In this document: positions 6,266-14,161 of the stretch, one piece after another
How positions within the stretch are numbered: the first letter of the stretch is position 1
Layout of the letters: each line of letters opens with the position of its first letter
NCBI RefSeq assembly: GCF_900100315.1
Contig: NZ_FNFF01000007.1
Coordinates: 69,078-133,077 of the forward strand
Origin: Streptomyces indicus
Lineage (GTDB): Bacteria; Actinomycetota; Actinomycetes; Streptomycetales; Streptomycetaceae
Direction: 5' to 3'
Length of the DNA: 64,000 bases
Position numbers and translations under genes: made by a program
Notes under the pieces: model-generated
What the model was told of the DNA's origin: nothing
Seen by the model: the letters and a program-made list of their open reading frames with translations, nothing else
Database searches by the model: none

Positions 6266-7747
6266 TCAGCTGACGGTGGGGGTCGGGGTGGGGGCGGGTG
6301 CGGGTGGGGTGAGGGCGCCCAGGGGGATGTCCAGGCGGACCTCGGTGCCGGTGCGGGCGGTGCCGCGGCCGATGCGGATCCGGGCGCCGATGGCGGCGGC
6401 GCGTTCGACCATGCCGACGAGGCCGAAGTGGCCGGCCTTGCGGAGCTCTTCGAGGTCGGTGCCCGGGGGCAGGCCCTTGCCGTTGTCCTGCACGGACAGG
6501 CGCAGGAGTTCGCCCGCGACGACGCCGAACTCGACGGTGACGTGGCTCGCGTGGGCGTGCCGGTGGGTGTTCTCCAGGGCCTCCGAGGCGATCGTGAGGA
6601 GCTGGCGGGCGACCGCGTGCGGGAGGCGGGGCGCCGGGGCGTCCCGGGTGGAGAGGTCCGTGTGGACGCCGGTGCGGGAGGTGAAGTCGGCGGTGCGGGC
6701 GCGGAGTTCGTCGGCCACGTCGACGCCGGGGGTGCCGTGGCCGGTGCCGTCGTGGGAGTAGTCGGTGCGGCGGCGCAGGTCGGAGAGGATCTCGCGGGAC
6801 TCGGCCGCGGCGCGGCGTGCGCTGCGGGCGACGATGCCGGCCTGGTGGCGGACGGTCAGCGGGTCCATGCGGTCGGCGCTCGCGGCGAGGGAGTCGGCGG
6901 AGAGCGCGACGCCGTGCAGGGTCTTCGCCACGGAGTCGTGCATCTCGCGGGCGAGGCGGGCGCGTTCCTGCTCCACGGCCTCGGTGACGGCGAGGCGGCT
7001 CGTGGCCTCGCTGAGGGCCTGGGTGGCGGCGCCGAAGCGGAACATGAGGTTGCGCAGGGTCACGCCGATGATGCCCGCGGCGACGCAGAAGCCGGAGATC
7101 AGGGTGGTGCTGGCCGGGTTGTCCATGCGGTCGGCCCAGGCCGAGTAGGCGGCTGCGAGGAGGAGGATCTGGGCGGCCGTGTAGAGACCGGCGCCGCGCC
7201 AGCCGTAGAGGAGGCCGCCGAGGAGCGGGGTGCAGACGGTGGCGTAGCCGAGGGGCGAGTCCGGGGACGCGGTCAGGAGCAGGACCGCGCCGAAGATCAT
7301 GTCGACGGCCATGAGCCACTTGTGCTTGAGGACCAGGGGGCCGAGGGTCTCCCAGTCGCGGAGCATCGCGTACGAGCCCATGAGGCTGAAGACGACGGCG
7401 CTGCCGATGAGGAACTCGCCGAAGCGGCCCTCTGCGCGGGTGAGGGCGAAGGGGGCGCCGAGGGTGATCATGGCGAGGCGGAAGCCGAAGACTTGGCGGC
7501 ACAGGGCCTGGAGGGCGTTGAGCTGGATGGGGAGGCTGGGGGTGGGTTCGTCGTCGGCGAAGGCGCCCTGGGGTGGGAGGGGTTGTTGTTCGCCGCTTTG
7601 GACCAGGGCAGGCTTGGGCTGCCTGGTCCTTGTCGGGCGGAAGCCGCTGAGGGCTGCGCCCGCTTTGGGGGTGCCCTGTGCGTTGGCTGCGGCTTCTGCG
7701 GCGGCGCGTTGGGCCTGGTTGCGGAAGCTCACCGTCTGGCGGTCCAT
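6266..7747 (-). CDS. Membrane histidine kinase of the NarL-partner (HisKA_3) type
   Basis: The start chosen is the ATG at 7747, behind AAAGGAGG, giving 493 residues. A soluble, Pro-rich N-terminus is followed by several membrane helices (about 80-230), then the dimerisation helix with the phospho-acceptor His270 in REMHDSV. The ATPase domain has the N box (Glu392-Asn393 in LENTHRHA), DNGKG (421-425) and HFGLVGM. This is the HisKA_3 class that partners LuxR-type regulators, and the gene just downstream encodes one. It lies downstream of tadC, separated by a copy of the dispersed repeat. The signal sensed is unknown. Confidence 0.9.
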   Translation of the reverse strand: MDRQTVSFRNQAQRAAAEAAANAQGTPKAGAALSGFRPTRTRQPKPALVQSGEQQPLPPQGAFADDEPTPSLPIQLNALQALCRQVFGFRLAMITLGAPFALTRAEGRFGEFLIGSAVVFSLMGSYAMLRDWETLGPLVLKHKWLMAVDMIFGAVLLLTASPDSPLGYATVCTPLLGGLLYGWRGAGLYTAAQILLLAAAYSAWADRMDNPASTTLISGFCVAAGIIGVTLRNLMFRFGAATQALSEATSRLAVTEAVEQERARLAREMHDSVAKTLHGVALSADSLAASADRMDPLTVRHQAGIVARSARRAAAESREILSDLRRRTDYSHDGTGHGTPGVDVADELRARTADFTSRTGVHTDLSTRDAPAPRLPHAVARQLLTIASEALENTHRHAHASHVTVEFGVVAGELLRLSVQDNGKGLPPGTDLEELRKAGHFGLVGMVERAAAIGARIRIGRGTARTGTEVRLDIPLGALTPPAPAPTPTPTVS

Positions 7748-7768
7748 GGGGGTTCGCCTCCTTTGGTT

Positions 7769-7862
7769 TCTCCCCGCCCCGCCCTTTCTCCGTTTCCCGG
7801 GGCTTTGCCCCGGACCCCGCATCCGACCTTCGGTCGGATCGCCTCAAACGCCGGCGGGGCTG
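7769..7862. repeat. Dispersed GC-rich element, copy A
   Basis: One of three copies in the window. It runs from TCTCCCCGCCCCGCCC through a hairpin (CCCGGGGC-tttGCCCCGG), a second hairpin (ATCCGACC-ttc-GGTCGGAT) and a tail CCTCAAACGCCGGCGGGGCTG. It fills the gap between tadC and the histidine kinase gene. Such REP-like elements are common between Streptomyces genes and can act as weak terminators or mRNA stabilisers. Confidence 0.85.
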
Positions 7863-7882
7863 GATTGGGAGCTGAAATCACG

Positions 7883-8773
7883 TCAGCCCCCCAGAATCGA
7901 GCCGAAGTCCGTGTCCGAGCCCAGGAACATGCCGCAGACGATCAGGATCAGCGTGGCGGGGACCATGAAGATGAGCGTGACCATCGTGGTTTTCGGGATG
8001 GTCTTGGCGGCGCGGCGGCGGGCGTTCTGGGCGTCGGTGCGGCGCATGTCGTTGGCGATCTGGATGAGTGTGTCCGCGATGGGGGCGCCCAGTTCCTCGC
8101 CCTGCTGGAGGGCCGTGACGAACTGGGAGACCTGTTCCGAGGCGTTGCGGCGGCGGAGCTGTTCGAAGGCCTCGCGGCGGGAGACGCCCATGTCCATCTG
8201 GCGCAGTGTGATGCGGAGTTCGTCGGACCAGGGGCCCTCGTAGCGTTCGGCGACGCGGTCGAGGGCCTGGCGGAAGCCGAGGCCCGCGGAGACGACGACC
8301 GCGAGGACGTCGAGGAAGTCCGGGAGGGTGCGTTCGATCTGTTCCTTGCGTTCGCGGATGGCCTGCCAGATGAGGGCGTCCGCGGCGAACAGGCCGAAGG
8401 CGAGGGCCAGGAGGCCGAAGACGGGGACGCCGTTGGCGAAGAGCGAGAGGGCGCAGACCGCGCCGAAGATGCCGTAGACCGCGCGGCGTGCGGCGTAGCG
8501 GTCGATGGTGAGGCCGCCGGGGTTGCCCGCCATGTCGATCTTGCGGCGCTTGGCGTCCACCTTCTTCGGGCCCATGAGGCGCAGGACCGTGGGGGCGAAG
8601 CGGATGCCCAGGCGGTCGATGGCCGAGTCGGCGGCCGAGACGCGCGAGGAGCCCGATTCGAGGGCCACGGCGAGGTCGCCCGGCAGTTTGGCGTCGGCGC
8701 GGTACATCCGTATGCCCGTGAAGACGCCCGCCACGGAGAGGGCGAGCAGGAGCGCGAGTCCGAGTCCCAGCAT
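7883..8773 (-). CDS. tadC: TadC, inner-membrane pilus platform protein (GspF domain)
   Basis: The 296-residue protein starts at the ATG at 8773, after GAGGGGGC; the upstream extension of the frame overlaps tadB. It has a first membrane helix at residues 2-20, a pair near 95-130 and a last one near 265-288. Between them is the type II secretion F domain, with RTLPDFLDVLAVVVSAGLGFRQAL, LRQMDMGVSRREAFEQL and QGEELGAPIADTL. TadC and TadB form the membrane platform on which the TadA ATPase acts to polymerise Flp pilin. It follows tadB by 14 bp. Confidence 0.9.
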   Translation of the reverse strand: MLGLGLALLLALSVAGVFTGIRMYRADAKLPGDLAVALESGSSRVSAADSAIDRLGIRFAPTVLRLMGPKKVDAKRRKIDMAGNPGGLTIDRYAARRAVYGIFGAVCALSLFANGVPVFGLLALAFGLFAADALIWQAIRERKEQIERTLPDFLDVLAVVVSAGLGFRQALDRVAERYEGPWSDELRITLRQMDMGVSRREAFEQLRRRNASEQVSQFVTALQQGEELGAPIADTLIQIANDMRRTDAQNARRRAAKTIPKTTMVTLIFMVPATLILIVCGMFLGSDTDFGSILGG

Positions 8774-8787
8774 CTGCTTCAGCCCCC

Positions 8788-9723
8788 TCAGACTTCGATC
8801 TTGCCGAGGCGGCGGATGACCACGAAGCCCACGGCGTACAGGCCGAGCGAGATCAGGATGAGGATCTGGCCCACGGGCGAGCCGGTGACCTTCGCGAGGG
8901 CGCCGTCGTTCATGGCGTTCAGCATCAGCATCGCGCCGACGCCCAGGCACGGGATCGTGAACGCCGTGGCGTTGACCTCGGAGAGCATCGTGCGGACCTC
9001 GCGCCGGGTCTCCTTGCGCTCCTCCAGGGTCTCGGTGAGGTTGCGCAGCGAGCCGACGATCGTGCCGCCCGCCTTGTTGGAGAGGATCAGGGTGGTGACC
9101 AGGACGACCAGCTCGCGGGACGGCAGGCGTTCGGCGAGCTCGCCGAGCGCGTCGTCGATGCTGCGGCCCACGGCCAGCTGGTTCGAGACGATGGTCAGCT
9201 CCTCGCCGGCCGGGGCTTCGAGTTCGTCGGCGGCCATCGCGAGCGAGGTGCGCAGGGCCAGGCCCGCGCTGGTGCCGTTGGCCAGGAGGCGGGCCAGGTC
9301 CGGGAGTTGGTTGATGAAGGCCTCGATGCGCTTCTGGCGCTGCCAGTTGAGGAAGGTGTTCGCGGACCAGACGCCCACGAGGCCGGCGATCGGGCCGAAG
9401 AACGGGGCCAGGAGGCTGGTGGCGATCAGCCACAGGGCCACGACGGTGACCATCATGTAGACGAAGAACTCGCCGGGGGTCAGGTCGAGGCCGGTCGCCG
9501 AGAGCTTCAGCTGGATGCGGCGGCCGAGCTGGGTGCGGCGCAGCCGCTGGTCCACGCCCGTGAAACGGCGCGTGCGGGCGACCGTGTGGTGGCCCGTCTG
9601 CGAGAGCCTCTCGACGAGGGCCTGGCGCTGGGCCTTGCCGGAGGCGTACGTGTGCAGGCCCGCGGTGGCCAGGGCGCCGCAGAGCAGGGTGCCGCCCAGG
9701 GCGAGGAGTACGGGGCTGTTCAT
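8788..9723 (-). CDS. tadB: TadB, inner-membrane pilus platform protein (GspF domain)
   Basis: The 311-residue protein has an N-terminal helix, a helix pair near 90-130 and C-terminal helices near 240-300. The GspF core between them is seen in INQLPDLARLLANGTSAGLALRTSL, GRSIDDALGELAERLPSRELVVLVTTL and KAGGTIVGSLRNLTETLEERKE. It is the partner of TadC, and both are transcribed in the normal order tadA-tadB-tadC. A 127-bp GC-rich gap of short direct repeats with no recognisable gene separates it from tadA. Confidence 0.9.
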   Translation of the reverse strand: MNSPVLLALGGTLLCGALATAGLHTYASGKAQRQALVERLSQTGHHTVARTRRFTGVDQRLRRTQLGRRIQLKLSATGLDLTPGEFFVYMMVTVVALWLIATSLLAPFFGPIAGLVGVWSANTFLNWQRQKRIEAFINQLPDLARLLANGTSAGLALRTSLAMAADELEAPAGEELTIVSNQLAVGRSIDDALGELAERLPSRELVVLVTTLILSNKAGGTIVGSLRNLTETLEERKETRREVRTMLSEVNATAFTIPCLGVGAMLMLNAMNDGALAKVTGSPVGQILILISLGLYAVGFVVIRRLGKIEV

Positions 9724-9850
9724 GAGCCGGGTGCCTCTCTCGTCGCCGCTCGGTGCGGGTGCGGTGGTCGCAGTGTTCGGGGTGGTCGGGGTTCGTGGGT
9801 CGCGCGGGGCGCGTGGGTGGTGCGGGTCGTCCGGGTCGCTCGGGTCGTCA

Positions 9851-11191
9851 TCAGCCGTACGCCTCCCGCGTCATCAGCTCGTGCGCGCCGTCGCTGACGC
9901 CGAAGGCCGGCGGGATGGGCTCGCTCGCCAGGTAGAGGCGTTCGGCGATACGGCGGGGCAGCGGCAGGTGCTCGTAGACGCCGTGCACGACACGGTCCGC
10001 GCCCATGGGCTGCGCGGCGAAACGGCTGACCGTGGTGATCTTGAACTGTTCGCGGCCGTGCGAGACGAGCAGCGCGATCTCGGTGATCTTGCGGGAGCCG
10101 TCGGCGAAGCGGGTGAGCTGGACGACCACGTCCACGGCCGAGTTGATCTGGTCCTTGAGCGCCTCGAAGGGGATTTCCACGGAGGACATGGAGCCCAGGG
10201 TCTGGAGGCGCATGAGGGCGTCCTCGGCGCTGTTGGCGTGGACCGTGGCGAGCGAGCCGTCGTGACCGGTGGACATCGCCTGGAGCATGTCGAGGGTCTC
10301 GCCGCCGCGGACCTCACCGACGATGATGCGGTCGGGGCGCATACGGAGGCTGTTGCGGACCAGGTCGCGAATGGTGATCTGGCCCTTGCCCTCCACGTTG
10401 GGCGGGCGTGATTCGAGGGAGATCACGTGGGCCTGCTGGAGGCGGAGTTCGGCCGAGTCCTCGATCGTGATGATGCGCTCGTGGTCGGGGATCAGGGCGG
10501 AGAGGGCGTTGAGTAGCGTCGTCTTTCCTGTGCCGGTGCCTCCGGAGACGATCACGTTGAAGCGGGCGCGTACGAAGCTGCTGAGCAGCATCAGCATGTG
10601 CTCGTCGAGGCTGCCCATGCGGATGAGTTCGTTGAGTTTGTACGCGCGCGGGAAGCGGCGGATCGTGAGGGTGGCGCCGGTCAGGCTGAGCGGCGGGATG
10701 ATCACGTTGACGCGCTCGCCGCTGGGGAGGCGGGCGTCGACCATGGGCGTGGACTCGTCCACGCGGCGGTTCACCGTGGAGACGATGCGCTCGATGGTCT
10801 GCATCAGCTGGTCGTTGGACGCGAAGCGGAGCGGGAGCTGCTCCACGCGGCCGGCCCGCTCGACGAAGATCGCGTCGGGGCCGTTGACCATGATCTCGGT
10901 GATGCTGGCGTCTTCGAGGAGCGGTTCGAGTACGCCCAGGCCAAGGGCCTCGTCGACGACCCTGCGGATCAGCTGGGAGCGCTGGGTCGTGGAGAGGACC
11001 GGGCCCTCGCGGCTGATGATGTGGCCGAGCACGCGCTCCAGGCGGGCCCTGCGCTCGCCCGCGGCGAGGCTCGACATCTCGGCGAGGTCGATCTCCTCGA
11101 GGAGTTTGCCGCGGTAGACGGCGACGGTGTGGTCGTCCTCGCGGCCGGTGCCGTTCTCTTCGGGGGTGGCTATGCGGGCCCTGAGGCTCAT
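9851..11191 (-). CDS. tadA: TadA/CpaF secretion ATPase
   Basis: The 446-residue cytoplasmic ATPase powers pilus assembly. It has the CpaF-specific N-terminal domain, the block EIMVNGPDAIFVERAGRV, Walker A GGTGTGKTT (217-225), an Asp box in IITIEDSAELRL, Walker B-type RPDRIIVGEVRGGE, and the His box GHDGSLATVHAN. Length and motifs are those of a complete enzyme. It is followed by tadB and tadC and preceded by tadE with a 13-bp gap. Confidence 0.95.
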   Translation of the reverse strand: MSLRARIATPEENGTGREDDHTVAVYRGKLLEEIDLAEMSSLAAGERRARLERVLGHIISREGPVLSTTQRSQLIRRVVDEALGLGVLEPLLEDASITEIMVNGPDAIFVERAGRVEQLPLRFASNDQLMQTIERIVSTVNRRVDESTPMVDARLPSGERVNVIIPPLSLTGATLTIRRFPRAYKLNELIRMGSLDEHMLMLLSSFVRARFNVIVSGGTGTGKTTLLNALSALIPDHERIITIEDSAELRLQQAHVISLESRPPNVEGKGQITIRDLVRNSLRMRPDRIIVGEVRGGETLDMLQAMSTGHDGSLATVHANSAEDALMRLQTLGSMSSVEIPFEALKDQINSAVDVVVQLTRFADGSRKITEIALLVSHGREQFKITTVSRFAAQPMGADRVVHGVYEHLPLPRRIAERLYLASEPIPPAFGVSDGAHELMTREAYG

Positions 11192-11204
11192 GTGCGGGTG
11201 CTCC

Positions 11205-11750
11205 TCAGTCGTCCATCGGCATGGTGACCGTCCGGGTGGCTGTCCAGCCCATGTCGACGAACGGGATCAGCTCCGGGATGTCGACCTCGACCGTCGCGGT
11301 CACGGTGGTGGCGCCGGGCGGGGCGCTGATGCTCGCGCCGTCCGCGAGCCAGTCGCTCATGGCGGCGCGGCCGGCGGCGTCGGCGTTCTGCTCCAGGGAG
11401 GCGGCTCTGGCTGCGGCGCGGGCGGCGGAGCCGGCTTGGCTGAAGGTGTAGCCGACGAGGCCCAGTTGGATGCAGGCGAGGCCGATGAGGAGGAGGGTGG
11501 GGAGGAAGCCGGTGAACTCCAGGATGGCGGCGCCCTTGTCGCTTTTGAGGGCGAGGGTGCGCTTGGGGGTGGGGGCGTTTTCGGGTGCGGGTGCGTGGCG
11601 CCTGCGGCGGGCCTTTCTCCCCGCCCCGCCCCTTCCCGAAACCGGGGGCTCCGCCCCCGGACCCCCGCATCCGGACTTCGTCCGGATCTGCTCAAACGCC
11701 GCAGGGGCTGAAAGGATCGCCTCAAACGCCGGCGGGGCTGAATTGCTCAT
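11205..11750 (-). CDS. tadE: TadE-like pseudopilin with a repeat-derived leader
   Basis: The 181-residue protein has one membrane helix (about 77-100) preceded by DKG|AAILEF, a prepilin-peptidase site at Gly73 with Glu at +5. The extracellular tail carries the usual Ala-rich helix. The only in-frame start codon is the ATG at 11750, which overlaps the TGA of the upstream gene (ATGA). As a result, residues 1 to about 47 are translated from a copy of the dispersed GC-rich element, giving an odd leader (SAPPAFE, SGCGGPGAEPPVSGRGG). From Arg45 onward the leader is basic. There is no ATG, GTG or TTG between the element and the helix. The element adds bases in frame and the leader is expected to be removed. 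Confidence 0.85.
   Translation of the reverse strand: MSNSAPPAFEAILSAPAAFEQIRTKSGCGGPGAEPPVSGRGGAGRKARRRRHAPAPENAPTPKRTLALKSDKGAAILEFTGFLPTLLLIGLACIQLGLVGYTFSQAGSAARAAARAASLEQNADAAGRAAMSDWLADGASISAPPGATTVTATVEVDIPELIPFVDMGWTATRTVTMPMDD
11616..11742. repeat. Dispersed GC-rich element, copy B, inside the tadE reading frame
   Basis: It has the same parts as copies A and C: TCTCCCCGCCCCGCCCC, the hairpin CCGGGGGC-tcc-GCCCCCGG, the hairpin ATCCGGAC-ttc-GTCCGGAT and the tail CTCAAACGCCGCAGGGGCTGA. Here the tail is duplicated (a second CCTCAAACGCCGGCGGGGCTG at 11720-11740). The whole element lies within the 5' end of tadE and stays open in that frame. Confidence 0.9.
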
Positions 11751-13354
11751 CCCTCCATCACCGCCCCTCCCTCGCCGTCCACGCTCCAGCCCGCGTCGAA
11801 GCCCGGGAAGAAGAGCGGGACGTCCACCGAGATGTTCGCCTTGTACAGGTCGCCCTCCTGGGCGCAGCCCGCGGTGAAGCTGTCCTGCCAGGCCGAGGGG
11901 AGGTTGGCGCGGGCCGCCTGCTCGCAGGCCGCCGCGGGGTCGGCGCCGCGGACCGCCGCCACCGCGCCCGCTCTCGCGCCCTCGTCCGCCGCGTTGCCCG
12001 CGATCGAGTACGTGTAGCCGTACAGGACGCACTGCCAGAGGATGGCGATCACCGCGAAGATGACCGGGGCCATGCCCGCGAACTCGAGCGTGACCGAGCC
12101 CTCGTCGCCGCGCGGGCGGCGGCGGCCGAAGCCGATCGAGCCGCGGTCGCCCGTCAGGCGGGAGGACTTGGCGGGGCGCTGCTGCACCTGGACCAGGCCG
12201 AGTTCGCCGGCCAGGCCCCACAGCGCCTGCTTCACCGTGCTGCGGCTGTCCAGGTCCTGCATGCGGCCCGCGTCCACGGCCGACTGGAGTTCCTTGAAGT
12301 TGGAGGGGACGGCGGTCTTCGCCACCTTCGTGCCCGTGATGCGTTCGATCAGGGGCGGCTGGATCTCCGTGTTGCGGGTGTGGCGGTTGACGACCACCAC
12401 GGTCTCCTCGGCCTTGCGAATCTGGAGGCGGTCCCACATGCGGACCATGCGCTTGGCGGCGCGGACCGCCACCACGTCCGGGGTGACCAGCAGGACGGCC
12501 TGGTCGGCCATTTCGATGGCCGCGGCGTTCGCGCTGCTCATCTGGGTGCCGCAGTCCACGACCACGACCTCGTAGCGGTTGCGCAGGGCGCTGACCGCCT
12601 GGCGGGCCACGCGGTCGGTGACGTCCTCGCCGCGTTCCCCCTCGCCGGGGGCGAGCAGGAGGCCGAGGCCCGTGGGGTGGGTGAAGACGGCGTCCTGGAG
12701 GACGCGGGGGTTGATGTCCGGGATGCCGGCCAGGTCGACGATGGAGCGGCGGAACTGGACGTCCAGGTACGAGGCCACGTCGCCGGCCTGGAGGTCCAGG
12801 TCGAGCAGGGCCACCGAGCGTCCCGACGCCCGTGCGGCGAGGGCGAGTTGGACCGCGGTGAGGGTGGTGCCCACGCCGCCCTTCGCGCCGGTGACCGTGA
12901 CCACCGTGCCGCCCGGGCCCGAGTACGCCTCCGGGCCCTGGGTCAGGTGCGGGCGTACGCCAAGCGACCAGGAGGCGGCCGTCTGGACGCGGGCCGCCAG
13001 CTCCTCGTAGCCGAGCGGGAGCCCGACCAGGCCGCGCGCGCCGGCGTCCATGGCCGCCGAGAACAGGCCGGGGCTCGGGTCGTGCGTGATGAGGACGACG
13101 CCCACCACGGGGAAGCGCATCGCGACTTCCCGGATGAGTTCGAGGGCCGGGACCGGGCCGATGCGCTCGTGCACGAGCACGACCTCGGGCAGCTCTTCCA
13201 GCGACTCGCCGGCCAGGCGGGCCAGGGTGTCGAGGAGCGCGGTCGAGTCGGTGACGGGCAACGCCGGTTCGGCGTCGGGTAGTTGGCTCAGGAGGGTGGC
13301 GAGCGAACGGGCGGAATCCGGGTCGCCCACCGCCGGCAGGATGCGGATGGTCAC
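11747..13354 (-). CDS. TadZ/CpaE-like ATPase fused to a TadE-like pseudopilin
   Basis: The GTG at 13354 behind GAGGG gives 535 residues. Residues 1-130 look like the receiver-like domain of TadZ/CpaE. Residues 145-390 are a ParA/MinD-type ATPase, with the deviant Walker A GAKGGVGTT (156-164) and DLDLQAGD. From 418 the chain reads EG|SVTLEFAGMAPVIFAVIAILWQ: a pseudopilin site with Glu at +5 and one membrane helix (about 424-448), then DEGARAGA and a 70-residue tail ending in VDVPLFFPGFDAGW like TadE. TadZ places the Tad machine in the cell. I see one uninterrupted frame. If prepilin peptidase cuts after Gly419, the ATPase would be released from the pseudopilin. Confidence 0.85.
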   Translation of the reverse strand: MTIRILPAVGDPDSARSLATLLSQLPDAEPALPVTDSTALLDTLARLAGESLEELPEVVLVHERIGPVPALELIREVAMRFPVVGVVLITHDPSPGLFSAAMDAGARGLVGLPLGYEELAARVQTAASWSLGVRPHLTQGPEAYSGPGGTVVTVTGAKGGVGTTLTAVQLALAARASGRSVALLDLDLQAGDVASYLDVQFRRSIVDLAGIPDINPRVLQDAVFTHPTGLGLLLAPGEGERGEDVTDRVARQAVSALRNRYEVVVVDCGTQMSSANAAAIEMADQAVLLVTPDVVAVRAAKRMVRMWDRLQIRKAEETVVVVNRHTRNTEIQPPLIERITGTKVAKTAVPSNFKELQSAVDAGRMQDLDSRSTVKQALWGLAGELGLVQVQQRPAKSSRLTGDRGSIGFGRRRPRGDEGSVTLEFAGMAPVIFAVIAILWQCVLYGYTYSIAGNAADEGARAGAVAAVRGADPAAACEQAARANLPSAWQDSFTAGCAQEGDLYKANISVDVPLFFPGFDAGWSVDGEGGAVMEG

Positions 13355-13364
13355 GTGGGGGCCC

Positions 13365-14072
13365 TCACTTGTCCTCGTCGAGGGTGTAGCTGCGGTCGTC
13401 CGGCGAGACGGGGGTGTCACCGCCCTGGGAGATCAGGGCGAGCCGGACGTGGGTCGCGAAGGATTCGGCGTAGGCGACGCGCTGCGCATCCAGGGTGTTG
13501 AGGGCGAAGGTGATCGGGACGGCCTCGATCTGGCGGCCCGAGCGGTCGTCCTCACGGGGTTCGAGCGGGGTCAGCTTGCCCACGTCGAGGACGCGGGCGT
13601 TCTGGACGATGACTTTCGACTGGTCTTTCTGTGTTTCGTTCTCGGCTTTGAAGGTCGCGAAGATGTTGACGGTGGAACCGGGGGTGATCTTGCCGGCGAC
13701 TCCGGTCGCGGCGTCGATCATGATGGCGATCTCCTGTTCCCCGTCACCAAGTTCGGGGCGTTTGACGATCATGTCGGATTGCAGGAGAGAGCCTTTGCGG
13801 AGTTGCGTGACGGCGATCTTCCCGTCGATTTCCCGCAGATCCGTGACGGCGTTCGCGGAAAGCCAGCGCTCCGGCATCTTGATCTTCTCGAACTGCGTGC
13901 GGTCGAGGGCCTTGTACGGCGCGACATCGCTTTTGAGTCGGTACGCGGAGACCTCGGGCCCCACCTTCGAGTTGACGTCGCGGATCACCGAGAGCACCCC
14001 GGCGAAGGCGCCGAAGGCACACAGGACCGACAGGAGCAGCAGGATCACACCGCGGCGCTGGCGAGAGTTCAT
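13365..14072 (-). CDS. cpaB: CpaB/RcpC-like Flp pilus assembly protein (SAF domain)
   Basis: The 235-residue protein has one N-terminal membrane helix (residues 8-28), then a SAF domain (about 45-105, with RLKSDVAPYKALDRTQFEKIKMPERW and LRKGSLLQSDMI). A CpaB C-terminal part follows (EIAIMIDAATGVAGKITPGSTVNIFATF). CpaB proteins sit in the periplasm-equivalent space and are thought to interact with peptidoglycan or the secretin; no secretin is expected in this monoderm. It lies 10 bp before the TadZ-TadE fusion gene. Confidence 0.88.
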   Translation of the reverse strand: MNSRQRRGVILLLLSVLCAFGAFAGVLSVIRDVNSKVGPEVSAYRLKSDVAPYKALDRTQFEKIKMPERWLSANAVTDLREIDGKIAVTQLRKGSLLQSDMIVKRPELGDGEQEIAIMIDAATGVAGKITPGSTVNIFATFKAENETQKDQSKVIVQNARVLDVGKLTPLEPREDDRSGRQIEAVPITFALNTLDAQRVAYAESFATHVRLALISQGGDTPVSPDDRSYTLDEDK

Positions 14073-14161
14073 GAGCCGGACTACCTCGATCAGGTGGGGA
14101 CGTATGCAAAAGGGATACGGGCTTTGCTGAGCGGGTGGTGCACGGTGGACGTGAAGGGTCT

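Noticed and set aside
5723-9460. A 1245-codon open frame on the plus strand across the tad genes
   Set aside because: It is antisense to clear tadC, kinase and regulator genes, is made of low-complexity Gly/Ala/Arg/Glu, and crosses a dispersed repeat; long open frames on the other strand are normal at this GC content.
9724-9850. Short direct repeats (GGGTCGT, GTGCGGGT) between tadB and tadA
   Set aside because: Too degenerate to define a unit or a function; left as ordinary intergenic sequence.
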